A stretch of 32,690 nt of DNA, taken from Streptomyces acidicola (lineage in GTDB: Bacteria > Actinomycetota > Actinomycetes > Streptomycetales > Streptomycetaceae). The stretch covers positions 1 through 32,690 of the forward strand of contig NZ_VMNX01000097.1 in assembly GCF_009377235.1 (NCBI RefSeq), written 5' to 3'. The notes beneath the pieces are model-generated. The model did not search any database, had not been told where the DNA came from, and saw nothing but the letters and a program-made list of their open reading frames with translations. Position numbers and translations under genes: made by a program. This document shows positions 16,347 to 23,969 of this stretch, one piece after another; positions within the stretch are counted from its first letter, which is position 1; each line of letters begins with the position of its first letter.

Positions 16347-17021
16347 CTAGTCGAGCCATACGACAATGCCGGTCAGACCGTTGAGTACCGCCGCCACGCC
16401 GGCGCGCACGGCGCGGGCCGCGCGTTCGGGTGTGAAGGTGGCCGGGTCGTACGACGAGGACATGCCGAGGCCTTCGCCCCGGAACGACGCGCCGGTCCAG
16501 TCGGCGGCGGTGACGTTCTCCGTCGGCTCCGCCAACTCGGCCCCGACCACGAGGAACTGCTGGTCGAGGTGGCTGGCCGTGACCAGGGCCAAGGGGTCGA
16601 CGAGGTCGTTGCCGGCGCTGATGACGAGGTCGGGCGACAGGTCGATGGCCTCGCTGATGCTCGGTATGTAGTCGGTCGGCTTCGTGGCCGTGATGGTCTT
16701 GAGACTGACCTGTTCTTCCTCGGCCCACTTCGTCACGGCGTTCGCCAGCGTCCTGGTCTGGGCGTCCTTTCCCGCGGTGAGCAGCACCACGCGGTAGCCC
16801 TTCGACGCGTGGAGTCCGTCCCAGGAGCCGGGGCGCGGTGTGATCGTCCCCTCCGGGGCCGGCGGTGCGGTCGGGTCGGAGAACCCCGGGCCGACGGAGC
16901 CGACGGCGGTGGGCTTCGGGTGCGGCTGGGACCAGTCGTCGCCGGAGCTGCATCCGCTGACCAGGATGGCGGTCGCGACTGCCGCGACCGGCAGCCCGAC
17001 GGGCAGGAGCCGAGGGGACAT
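16347..17021 (-). CDS. Predicted lipoprotein, BMP/PnrA-like substrate-binding fold
   Basis: The protein has 224 residues with a lipoprotein signal peptide ending VSGC (Cys24), then a Pro/Gly-rich linker. The C-terminal part (about 70-224) begins YRVVLLTAG and contains DLVISAGNDLVDPLALVTA, which resembles the Rossmann-like halves of basic membrane protein/periplasmic-binding type 1 domains. It is shorter than a full two-lobed receptor (usually over 300 residues), so it may be a divergent or reduced member that does not bind ligand in the usual way. No transporter genes are adjacent. It is convergent with the cargo-like gene (7-bp gap) and divergent from hupE. Two copies of GGAAGTGGCGGGGAG lie just upstream of it. 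Confidence 0.72.
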   Translation of the reverse strand: MSPRLLPVGLPVAAVATAILVSGCSSGDDWSQPHPKPTAVGSVGPGFSDPTAPPAPEGTITPRPGSWDGLHASKGYRVVLLTAGKDAQTRTLANAVTKWAEEEQVSLKTITATKPTDYIPSISEAIDLSPDLVISAGNDLVDPLALVTASHLDQQFLVVGAELAEPTENVTAADWTGASFRGEGLGMSSSYDPATFTPERAARAVRAGVAAVLNGLTGIVVWLD

Positions 17022-17036
17022 GGGGTTCGTCCTTCA

Positions 17037-17080
17037 GGAAGTGGCGGGGAGTGGTCGGGGCTGGTGGAAGTGGCGGGGAG
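17037..17080. repeat. Direct repeat upstream of the lipoprotein gene
   Basis: GGAAGTGGCGGGGAG occurs at 17037-17051 and 17066-17080, 29 bp apart, within 60 bp upstream of the lipoprotein start. The core TGGCGGGGA recurs once more near 17122. It may be a regulator site; no match to a known operator. Confidence 0.45.
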
Positions 17081-17274
17081 GAGTGACTGAAGCAGCGGGG
17101 CGGCCGGAAAGCACCGGGCAATGGCGGGGAATGTGCCTACTTCCTACCTCATGATTCGCGGCTTTCGGGCGGGATGCCGTGGTGGTCGGGTCGGGTTCGT
17201 CGCCGATTCGTGCATGGGCCGCCGTTCGTTCACCTGGACCCAGCAGATTCCGTGCGGCAACGAAGAGGAGTCGC

Positions 17275-18492
17275 ATGTTTTCCGCCACCCGACGTCGCGT
17301 CTGGGCCGCCCTCGCCGCCGCAGTGGTGGCCGTCCTGCTCAGTGCCGCGCCCGCCCCCGCCCACGGGTTCACCTCGACCGTGTACGCCGACCTCACCTCA
17401 CCCGAGGCCGGACACGTCCGCACCGAACTCAGGCTGGAGTACGACCTGCTCGTCGTCTCCGCCGCCGACTACGAGAAGGACGACGCGCTCTTCCAGTCGG
17501 GCAACTCGGCCTTCGAGGACGGTGACACGGCCCGGCAGGCCACGGCGCTCGACGCCCACGCCGACTCGGTCGTCGCCTACGTCACCGATCGCTTCGGCGT
17601 CACGGCGGGGGGCGAAACGTGCGCTCCCGTACAGGACGGCGACTTCACGATCGAGCGGCGCGAGGGCGTCCCGTACGCGGTGCTGGACCTCGACTACCGG
17701 TGCCCCGGGGCCGCTGACGCGCACGAGGTGCGCAGCGGTCTGTTCCCGGACTCCGAGGGCTATGTGCGCGACACCAAGACGATCGTCACCTACGACCTCG
17801 ACCTGACGGCCGGAAGCACCGCCCTCGATGCCGAGCACGCGTCGTTCTCCACCCAGCAGTCCTGGGCCGAGCGGTTCTGGGAGTTCTTCCGGCTCGGCGC
17901 CGAGCACCTGCTCACCGGGCTCGACCACATCCTGTTCCTGCTGGCGCTCATCGTGGGATCACGCCGACCGCGTGAGATCGTGCTGGCGGCGACGACCTTC
18001 ACGCTCGCCCACTCGGTGACCTTCCTCCTCGCCGCCCTCGGCCTCGTGCGGGTGCCCGCCTCGCTCGTCGAGCCGGTCATCGCGCTCTCGATCGCGGTCG
18101 TCGCGGGCTGGCATCTGCTGCGGATCGGGCAGCGTCGGTCGCACGCCTCAGATCTTGAGACAGCCGGCCACGGTCATGGTTCCGGTCACCTCGGTCTGGA
18201 CCGCGCGGGCTGGACGCGGCTCGCGGTGGTCTTCTGCTTCGGACTGGTGCACGGGCTCGGTTTCGCCTCGGCGTTGGGGATCGACCAGGCATGGTCGTGG
18301 ACGCTCCTGTGGTCACTCCTCGTCTTCAACGTGGGCATCGAGGCGGTCCAGCTGGCCATCATCGCCGTCGTCTTCCCGGCGCTCGCCCTGCTGCGCCGCC
18401 GTCAACCGGTCGCGGGGCTCTGGGTGACCGGGGTGATCGCGGCGGGTGTGTCCGCGATGGGCCTGGTGTGGTTCGTGCAACGCGTTCTCTGA
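17275..18492 (+). CDS. HupE/UreJ-family membrane protein with extracytoplasmic N-terminal domain
   Basis: The predicted protein has 405 residues. A signal peptide (VWAALAAAVVAVLLSAAPAPAHG) is followed by an extracytoplasmic domain of about 170 residues and then about six membrane spans. The first span region carries H211-LLTGL-D217-H218, the HX5DH motif of HupE/UreJ proteins that is linked to nickel or other metal passage. A second His motif, CFGLVHGLGFA, lies in a later span. Family members are secondary metal transporters; the substrate is not known here, and no hydrogenase or urease genes are in the window. The ATG at 17275 is chosen because the signal peptide begins there and GAGGAG lies just upstream. 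A 9-bp tandem repeat tract begins a few bases after the stop. Confidence 0.82.
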   Translation: MFSATRRRVWAALAAAVVAVLLSAAPAPAHGFTSTVYADLTSPEAGHVRTELRLEYDLLVVSAADYEKDDALFQSGNSAFEDGDTARQATALDAHADSVVAYVTDRFGVTAGGETCAPVQDGDFTIERREGVPYAVLDLDYRCPGAADAHEVRSGLFPDSEGYVRDTKTIVTYDLDLTAGSTALDAEHASFSTQQSWAERFWEFFRLGAEHLLTGLDHILFLLALIVGSRRPREIVLAATTFTLAHSVTFLLAALGLVRVPASLVEPVIALSIAVVAGWHLLRIGQRRSHASDLETAGHGHGSGHLGLDRAGWTRLAVVFCFGLVHGLGFASALGIDQAWSWTLLWSLLVFNVGIEAVQLAIIAVVFPALALLRRRQPVAGLWVTGVIAAGVSAMGLVWFVQRVL

Positions 18493-18497
18493 GCTCT

Positions 18498-18569
18498 GAG
18501 CCGACATGGCTCGCAGAGCCGACAGAAGCGACAGAGCCCGCACAGCTCACAGAGCCGACAGAGCTCTCG
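18498..18569. repeat. 9-bp tandem repeat tract downstream of hupE
   Basis: Eight consecutive degenerate 9-bp units run from 18498. GAGCCGACA is exact at 18498, 18516 and 18552, with variants between. It begins six bases after the hupE stop codon and is non-coding. Between it and the next gene (18570-18709) I see only a single PHO-box-like heptamer GTTCACC at 18633. Confidence 0.75.
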
Positions 18570-18709
18570 GCGCACCAGGGCAGTGTGACCCCAGGGCACT
18601 TTCCTGAAGGCGCAAGTATTCGCTCGTTCCCCGTTCACCTCGGCGACAGGGACTTACGCGACTTTTACCTGGTTCCCACCCCCCGCCGCACTCGAAAGAA
18701 CGGAAGCCG

Positions 18710-20251
18710 ATGAAGCTCCCCAAGGGGACACAGAGAAGCGGGCTCGTGCGACGCCGGGTTGCCACGGGCGCCACCGCGGTGGCCATGGGCGCCGCGATGA
18801 TGTTCGGCAGCGGCCTGACGACCGCCGCGCACGCCGACGACTCCGCGACGGCCACCGGCATCGTCCTCGGCGTGGGCGCGAGTGAATCGCAGCGCGTGGT
18901 GTCCTGGTACACCTCGACCGGCACTCCGCAGGTGGTCCAGGTCGCGCCGACCGCCCAGGTCCGGGGCGGCCAGTTCCCCCAGAACACCGTCACCTTCCAC
19001 GCCACCGTCGCCGCTAACAGCGTCAGCGGCGGCTACAACGCGCACGCCACGATCGACAGCCTGCGCAAGAACACCCAGTACTCCTACCGCGTCGGCACCC
19101 AGGGCAACTGGTCCTCGACGTACTCGTTCAAGACCCAGGAATTCAAGGGCGACTTCGACTTCCTGTTCTACGGCGACCCGCAGATCGGCTCGTCCGGCGA
19201 CGAGGTGAAGGACGCGGCCGGCTGGAAGGACACCCTGGACGTGTCCCTCGCCGCCAACCCGAACGCCGAGCTGCTGGTCTCGGGCGGCGACCAGGTCCAG
19301 ACCGCCAACACCGAGTCGCAGTGGAACGCCTTCCTCGGTCCGGACAAGCTGCGCCAGTACCCGTGGGCCGCCACCATCGGCAACCACGACGTCGGCGGCA
19401 AGGCGTACGACCAGCACTTCTGGACGCCGAACACCGACCGCTCCGCCGCGTACTACAAGGGCGACCCGGCGACCCAGTCGGGCGGCGACTACTGGTACAC
19501 GTACAAGGGCGTGCTGTTCATCGACATCAACAGCAACGCCTACGCCAACGGTGCCGACGAGGCCCACCTCAACTACATCAGCGACGTCATCAAGAAGCAC
19601 GGCCGCGACGCCAAGTACACGGCGCTCGTCTACCACCACGCGATCTACTCGCCCGCCGACCACGCGAACGACTCCGACAACAAGCAGCGCCGTCAGGACT
19701 TCCCGACCGCGTTCTCGAAGCTCGGCGTCGACCTGGTCCTCCAGGGCCACGACCACAGCTACTCCCGCAGCTACGTGATCAAGAACGGCAAGAAGGCGAA
19801 CCCGGCCGAGCAGCCGGGTGCCGACGAGGTCGTCCAGGGGCCGGGCGGCGTCATCTACGTGACGGCGAACTCCGCCTCGGGTTCGAAGTACTACGACCTC
19901 ACCGCTCCTGACACGACCCAGGACCCGGACTACGGCCCCGACCCGCTCAACCCCAAGAACCACTGGGCCAACTCGGTCGAGAACCAGGAGCACGTCCGCA
20001 CCTACGTGAAGGTCCAGGTTCGCGGCAACAAGCTCGTCGTCGAGAACCTCCGCAGCGGCACCTGCGCCGCCCCCAACGCCGCCGTTGAGCTGGGCAAGGT
20101 GTCGTGGTGTGGCCCGAACGACGGTGCCGACGCCGCTCCGCCGGTCGGCTCCGTCGTCGACAAGGTCGTGGTCCAGCCCTACCACGGCAGGCCGGACACC
20201 GAGTCGGCCGACGCCACGGCCGCCCCGGCCGGGTCCGACTGGCTGCAGTAG
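18710..20251 (+). CDS. Secreted metallophosphoesterase, purple-acid-phosphatase-like
   Basis: The protein has 513 residues. An N-terminal export signal (RRRVATGATAVAMGAAMMFG, cleavage likely after AHA) may be Tat- or Sec-type. A Fn3-like domain follows (VLGVGASESQRVVSWYTST to about 145), then the metallophosphoesterase domain with FYGDPQIGS, VSGGDQV, TIGNHD, VYHHAIYS and LQGHDHSYSRS supplying the metal ligands in order. It should release phosphate from esters outside the cell. It differs in every motif from the phosphatase at 3504, so the two are distant paralogues, not a recent duplication. The ATG at 18710 has a weak CGGAAG ribosome site. A 12-bp hairpin follows the gene. Confidence 0.87.
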   Translation: MKLPKGTQRSGLVRRRVATGATAVAMGAAMMFGSGLTTAAHADDSATATGIVLGVGASESQRVVSWYTSTGTPQVVQVAPTAQVRGGQFPQNTVTFHATVAANSVSGGYNAHATIDSLRKNTQYSYRVGTQGNWSSTYSFKTQEFKGDFDFLFYGDPQIGSSGDEVKDAAGWKDTLDVSLAANPNAELLVSGGDQVQTANTESQWNAFLGPDKLRQYPWAATIGNHDVGGKAYDQHFWTPNTDRSAAYYKGDPATQSGGDYWYTYKGVLFIDINSNAYANGADEAHLNYISDVIKKHGRDAKYTALVYHHAIYSPADHANDSDNKQRRQDFPTAFSKLGVDLVLQGHDHSYSRSYVIKNGKKANPAEQPGADEVVQGPGGVIYVTANSASGSKYYDLTAPDTTQDPDYGPDPLNPKNHWANSVENQEHVRTYVKVQVRGNKLVVENLRSGTCAAPNAAVELGKVSWCGPNDGADAAPPVGSVVDKVVVQPYHGRPDTESADATAAPAGSDWLQ

Positions 20252-20285
20252 CCGACTGAGGGTGGTGCGGTCCGCTCCACCTGAC

Positions 20286-20313
20286 GGGGTGGGCACCTCC
20301 GGGTGCCCACCCC
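20286..20313 (+). terminator. Terminator after the second phosphatase gene
   Basis: GGGGTGGGCACC (20286-20297) pairs perfectly with 20302-20313 across a 4-nt loop, 35 bp past the stop codon. Confidence 0.75.
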
Positions 20314-20361
20314 ACCGCACGCTTCCTTCGCACCGCCCCCGAACCGCCCGAGGATCACCAG

Positions 20362-21426
20362 ATGCACCACCCACCCAGACCGCGTACGACCGCAGCAGTC
20401 ACCGGGGTTGGAGCCCTCACCCGAGCCGCCCGAGCCGTCCGAGCCGCGTTCGTGGTGCTGCTCGGCGCGCTCGCCGCGCTCGGTGTTCTCGGCGTTCTCG
20501 GAGCGGCGGCCGGACCCGCCGCGGCGGCGGACGGCGATGCCTCCTGGACGGTCGCCACGGCCTCCAACGACCTCGGGTCCGGCCGGCAGAACTACAGCTA
20601 CACGCTCGATCCGGGCGCGCGCCTCACGGACGGCCTCGTGGTCGTCAACCACGGCACCACACCGCTCCACCTGGCCGTGTACACCGCCGACGGGTTCACC
20701 ACCGACGCGGGCAAGCTCGACCTCGTCCGCAAGGACGCCAGGTCGACGCGGGTGGGGGCATGGGCCCACGCGGACCGGCCCGAGGTGACGGTACGGCCCG
20801 GCCGGTCGGCCGAGGTGCCGTTCACGCTCGCTGTCCCCGACAACGCCGGGCCCGGCGACTACATGGGCGGCATCGTCACCTCGCTGACCCGGCCCGGCCA
20901 GGCGGAGCAACGGCTCGGCATCCGCATCCGGCTGCGCGTGGGCGGAGAACTCAGGCCGAACCTGTCCGTGGAGGACCTGCGCGTGCGCTACGCGGGCACG
21001 GCCGACTCGTTCGGGAAGGGCGAGGCCACCGTCACCTACACGATCCGCAACACCGGCAACGCCATCCTCACCGCCCGCCAAGCGGTCTCCCTGTCCGGCC
21101 CCTTCGGCCGCCCGCGCGCCGACGCGGGGAAGATCGACGACTCACCCCAGTTGCTCCCGGGCGACACCTGGAAGGTCTCCGTTCCGGTACGGGACGTCGC
21201 TCCCGCCCTGAGAACGACAGGGACGGTCACCCTCACCCCGCTGCTCACCGACACATCGGGCTCGATCGCCCCGCTCACCACCACCGAGACCACGACCCAC
21301 GCCTGGACCGTCCCCTGGACGCTCCTTCTTCTTCTCCTCGTCGTCCTGTGCGGGGTGGTCGTCGCCCTCAGGTGGGCGTTCCGGCGCCGACGCGAGCGCC
21401 CCGGTCCGCGTGTTGACGCCGCTTGA
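20362..21426 (+). CDS. WxL-interacting/DUF916-type surface protein with C-terminal membrane anchor
   Basis: The 354-residue protein has a long N-terminal signal (hydrophobic LGALAALGVLGVLGA, then AGPAAAAD). An extracytoplasmic region of about 250 residues follows, and one C-terminal membrane span (about 315-337) ends in an Arg-rich cytoplasmic tail. The mature N-terminal part (LTDGLVVVNHGTTPLHLAVY, then PDNAGPGDYMGGIVTSL) resembles the peptidoglycan-binding DUF916 domain of WxL-interacting proteins. The second half (YTIRNTGNAILTARQ) is a beta-sandwich of the same family type. It is probably a wall- or membrane-surface protein; a partner WxL protein is not seen. The signal region is largely made of 9-bp tandem repeats. 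GAGGA lies about 9 bases before the ATG. Confidence 0.75.
   Translation: MHHPPRPRTTAAVTGVGALTRAARAVRAAFVVLLGALAALGVLGVLGAAAGPAAAADGDASWTVATASNDLGSGRQNYSYTLDPGARLTDGLVVVNHGTTPLHLAVYTADGFTTDAGKLDLVRKDARSTRVGAWAHADRPEVTVRPGRSAEVPFTLAVPDNAGPGDYMGGIVTSLTRPGQAEQRLGIRIRLRVGGELRPNLSVEDLRVRYAGTADSFGKGEATVTYTIRNTGNAILTARQAVSLSGPFGRPRADAGKIDDSPQLLPGDTWKVSVPVRDVAPALRTTGTVTLTPLLTDTSGSIAPLTTTETTTHAWTVPWTLLLLLLVVLCGVVVALRWAFRRRRERPGPRVDAA
20421..20505 (+). repeat. 9-bp repeats coding the signal peptide of the WxL-type protein
   Basis: Three CCGAGCCGN units (20421-20447) encode Arg-Ala-Ala/Val triplets. Five CTCGGNGNN-type units (20461-20505) encode Leu-Gly/Ala-Ala/Val triplets. Together they form most of the positive and hydrophobic parts of the signal peptide. 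Confidence 0.65.
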
Positions 21427-21733
21427 CCCTCACGTCGCTGGAGACTCGACGTGGCCGGGATCGACCTGTGCGGCCTGTCACCCGACTCTGCGATCGCCAG
21501 CCTCGTGACTACCGCACGCCGAATTACCGCGGCGGCGGTCGCGGACGCCTCCGCAGCCCAGGGTCCGCCTTCAAAGATCATCTTGTGACGGATCATGGTG
21601 GGTGTGATACGCCGCCATGAACTCACCGACCGCGATTGGGAGTTGCTCGCTCCGCTGCCACCGCACCGTTGGGTACCGCGAGACCTGGCAGCCCGCAACA
21701 TGTGTGCGAGTGGTGTACGGGCCGTCGTTCGTA
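21427..21733. other. Insertion-sequence debris downstream of the WxL-type gene
   Basis: No intact gene is visible. It contains the start of an IS5-type transposase (from 21595) preceded by what may be its left terminal sequence, and then unassigned DNA up to the left copy of the 284-bp repeat. Confidence 0.5.
21595..21657 (+). pseudogene. 5' end of an IS5-family transposase gene, truncated
   Basis: MVGVIRRHELTDRDWELLAPL matches the start of common Streptomyces IS5-type transposases as I recall them. The homology stops after about 21 codons and nothing of the catalytic domain is present. A TTCAAAGATCATCTTGTGAC stretch just upstream could be the IS end. It is the relic of an insertion that was later deleted or replaced. 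Confidence 0.6.
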
Positions 21734-22017
21734 GGGCCGCGGATCAGCCCGCCAGCCCCAACTCCCTGGCGATCAGCATCCGCTGTACCTCGCTCGTGCC
21801 CTCGCCGATCTCCAGGATCTTGGAGTCGCGCCACATGCGGGCGACCGGGTACTCGTTCATGAAGCCGTAGCCGCCGTGGATCTGGGTGGCGTCGCGGGCG
21901 TTGTCCACGGCGATCGTTGACGAGTAGAGCTTGGCCAGGGCGGCCTCCTTCTTGAAGGGTTCTCCGGTGATCAGGCGCGAGGCCGCGTCGCGCCAGGCCA
22001 GGCGGGACGTGTGGGCC
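21734..22017. repeat. 284-bp direct repeat, left copy
   Basis: This copy matches 26561-26844 at 282 of 284 positions by eye (differences near 21917 and 21963). It spans the last 274 bp of the acyl-CoA dehydrogenase gene plus 10 bp beyond its stop codon. Both ends of homology are sharp. It marks the left border of the 4.5-kb island. Confidence 0.93.
21744..22017 (-). pseudogene. 3' fragment of an acyl-CoA dehydrogenase gene (duplicate of 26571-27731)
   Basis: The reading frame encodes the last ~91 residues of the acyl-CoA dehydrogenase (HTSRLAWRDAASRLI through RMLIARELGLAG) without change in the amino acids I checked. Upstream the frame runs 56 bp into unrelated island DNA, giving no start region of the family. 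It cannot form an active enzyme. It is the coding content of the left repeat copy. Confidence 0.92.
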
Positions 22018-22174
22018 CATGCCCAGAGGCCCTCACCAGCAAGGCCCCTTTCTCGCTGGTTGCGCGCAATCATGGGGCGCCTGTCTCAGAGCGCAATCTG
22101 CCGCAATCCGCGAGCGGCGCCGCGCAACCACCGCGCATCCTGGACGTCCAACCCACCTAGGACGCGGAGGCGAC
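22018..22174 (+). promoter_or_regulatory. Regulatory region of the DUF6879-XRE operon with GCGCAATC sites
   Basis: GCGCAATC occurs at 22064-22071 (within the palindrome TTGCGCGCAA) and 22091-22098, with a one-base variant, CCGCAATC, at 22101-22108. The last two start 10 bp apart, the same spacing as the pair at 23789/23799. A 6-bp inverted repeat (ACCAGC 22035-22040 with GCTGGT 22055-22060) lies further upstream. The sites probably bind the XRE protein encoded downstream. Confidence 0.55.
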
Positions 22175-22915
22175 ATGGCCCTCAGGTTCCTCGGCACCAC
22201 CAGCGATGACGGCGACTGCCCCAGCCTGTACGAGGTCGACGGTACGGATGAGATCCTCGTGCAGGGCGAGCGAGAGACGGACCCTGGGCACCTCGTGCAG
22301 CTGCGCGACGTCAAGCCGTCTGAGACGTTCGTGCGCGTCCCGCGCGCCCTGCTCGCCCGTTACGCACCCCGTACTGAGGCGCCCGAGCTACAGCCGTTCT
22401 CTTCGATCGCCCACCTCTTCCGCGAGTTCCGGCACACCGCCTGGCGGCTGGAGACCCGCCGCGGCTACGCCTCGGATCGCAACAGCCCGAAGTGGCGACG
22501 GTGGCTCGACGGCGAGAACATCGCGGACGAGTCGTTCAATACCTGGCGCGAAAACGTCGCCGCACAGGTCGCGGCGGGGAAGAGGTTCGAACGCGTGCGC
22601 CTGGTCGACGAGCCCGCTACCGAGGGGCAACGGTTCCTCCTCGCCAGCGCGCCCGGCAACGTCGCCGCAGGCGAGGACATCCGCAACCTCCCCCGAACCC
22701 AGGCGCAGGAGCTGCGGTTGCCGGACTACGACTTCTGGCTGCTCGACTCCAAGGTCCTGGCACGGTTCGCCTTCGACGACGATGACACCACCCTCGGCGT
22801 GTACGTCACCGAGGACCCGGCCGAGGTCCTCGCCGCGTGCCAGGCCCGGGACGCCGCATGGCATCACGCGGTCCGTACCGAAGAGTTCGCCAGGCGGGTA
22901 GCTTCCATCGTGTGA
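22175..22915 (+). CDS. DUF6879-family protein fused to a small N-terminal partner domain
   Basis: The predicted protein has 246 residues. The first ~62 residues (MALRFLGTTSDDGDCPSLYEV, then TDEILVQGERETDPGHL) resemble a small stand-alone protein that, as I recall, is normally encoded just before DUF6879 genes in Streptomyces. The remainder (from FSSIAHLFREFRHTAWRLETR to DDDDTTLGVYVTEDPAEVL) is the DUF6879 domain, with the AGEDIR and DYDFWLLD blocks. Its function is unknown; such genes commonly precede XRE/DUF5753 regulators. Here the two proteins appear as one chain. GGAGG lies 4 bases before the ATG. The stop overlaps the start of the XRE gene by four bases, so the two are coupled. Confidence 0.78.
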   Translation: MALRFLGTTSDDGDCPSLYEVDGTDEILVQGERETDPGHLVQLRDVKPSETFVRVPRALLARYAPRTEAPELQPFSSIAHLFREFRHTAWRLETRRGYASDRNSPKWRRWLDGENIADESFNTWRENVAAQVAAGKRFERVRLVDEPATEGQRFLLASAPGNVAAGEDIRNLPRTQAQELRLPDYDFWLLDSKVLARFAFDDDDTTLGVYVTEDPAEVLAACQARDAAWHHAVRTEEFARRVASIV

Positions 22916-23760
22916 CCACGGACTACCAGACTGCTCGCGAGGCCCTCGGCGCGCGCCTGCGTGAGCTCCGCGTCGAGGCCGGTCTGGAAGGCAAGGACGT
23001 GGCCATCAAGTTGGGGTGGCAGCCGTCGAAGGTGTCCCGGCTGCAGAACGGGAAGCAGACCCCGACCCGTGAGGACCTGTCCGCGTGGGTGCGCGCGGCC
23101 GGACGGCCGGACCTTGAGGCCGAGGTTCACGGGCTGCTGGCCGGGATGGAGATGAAGCAGCGGCACCGGTCCTGGCGTCGTCAGTTGGCCGGCGGGCACC
23201 GCGGCCGACAGGAGATCGCGGTCCGGCAGACCGAGGCCACGAAGATGATCCGCGGCCTGGAGGTGTCGCGGATCCCGGGCCTGTTCCAGACGCCGGAGTA
23301 CGCCCGGGTCATCTTCGACTCGAACGCAGAGTTCCGGGGGATCACACCGACGACGGATGCCGCGGTCGAGGCGCGGATGCGGCGGCAAGAGGCGCTGTAC
23401 GACCCGGAGAAGACGTTCCGGTTCCTCGTGTGCGAGGCAGCGCTGTACCACCGCTCGTGCCCGGTGGAGGTGATGGCCGAGCAACTCGATCGCCTGTACA
23501 ACCTCGTCGGCCAGCGCCGTATCGAGCTGGGCATCCTGCCCTTCGGGGCGCAACTGCGCCGCACGGCCCCGCACGCGTTCTGGATCTACGACCGGCGGCT
23601 GGTCATCGTCGAGACGATCAGCGAGGAGCTGTGGCTCACCGGAGAGGACGACCTCCAGCTGTACGAACGGGCCTGGGAGTGGCTCGCGGAATCCGCCGAG
23701 TACGGGGCACCAGCGCGCCGTCTGATCGGCCGTGCACGGGCGTCCCTGGACCTCACGTAA
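22912..23760 (+). CDS. XRE-family helix-turn-helix regulator with DUF5753 domain
   Basis: The predicted protein has 282 residues. The N-terminal HTH (about 8-62, ALGARLRELRVEAGLEGKDVA then KLGWQPSKVSRLQNGKQTPT) is followed by a DUF5753 domain (about 95-275), with IPGLFQTPEYAR, the invariant-looking EARMRRQEALYD and the C-terminal YERAWEWLAESAEYG. These are typical Streptomyces Scr1-type regulators, usually paired with a DUF397 or DUF6879 partner. The start is the GTG at 22912 inside the GTGA overlap with the upstream gene. GCGCAATC repeats lie upstream of its operon and directly behind it, so autoregulation and control of the next unit are likely. Confidence 0.9.
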   Translation: MTTDYQTAREALGARLRELRVEAGLEGKDVAIKLGWQPSKVSRLQNGKQTPTREDLSAWVRAAGRPDLEAEVHGLLAGMEMKQRHRSWRRQLAGGHRGRQEIAVRQTEATKMIRGLEVSRIPGLFQTPEYARVIFDSNAEFRGITPTTDAAVEARMRRQEALYDPEKTFRFLVCEAALYHRSCPVEVMAEQLDRLYNLVGQRRIELGILPFGAQLRRTAPHAFWIYDRRLVIVETISEELWLTGEDDLQLYERAWEWLAESAEYGAPARRLIGRARASLDLT

Positions 23761-23839
23761 GCAATCGAGGCAAGCACCCCACCTTCTCGCGCAATCGCGC
23801 GCAATCGGCGTACAGGCGCGCAATCGTCCCCCGTACGGT
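23761..23839 (+). promoter_or_regulatory. Promoter region with three GCGCAATC(G) sites ahead of the 27-codon gene
   Basis: GCGCAATC occurs at 23789-23796, 23799-23806 and 23818-23825 (start-to-start distances 10 and 19 bp), with a partial GCAATCG at 23761. A possible -10 box TACGGT lies at 23834-23839, seven bases before the ATG at 23847, which would give a leaderless transcript. The sites overlap or abut where RNA polymerase would bind. Confidence 0.5.
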
Positions 23840-23846
23840 CCCGGCT

Positions 23847-23930
23847 ATGACTCCCTCGACGGACGGCGCCGAGTTGTACGGGGCCGGGGACGACCTGTGG
23901 AGCGCGTACAGGGCAGTCACCTTCCCATAG
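23847..23930 (+). CDS. Candidate 27-residue peptide gene
   Basis: The 27-codon frame begins MTPSTDGAELYGAGDDLW and ends AYRAVTFP. About 24 of its 27 codons have G or C in the third position, as expected for real Streptomyces genes. It has no Shine-Dalgarno site, but a -10-like box seven bases upstream fits a leaderless message. Two strong hairpins directly behind it make it a self-contained unit. It has no signal peptide and no Cys. I recognise no family. It may be a small protein regulated by the XRE protein, a translated leader or chance. Confidence 0.4.
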   Translation: MTPSTDGAELYGAGDDLWSAYRAVTFP

Positions 23931-23969
23931 ACCCCGGTTCCGGTGCCCGCCGTGCCGAAGCCGGGGACG

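Noticed and set aside
18626..18680. PHO box (PhoP site) upstream of the second phosphatase
   Set aside because: One good GTTCACC (18633) and a GTTCCCC beside it are 7 bp apart. The required 11-bp direct-repeat phasing is absent.
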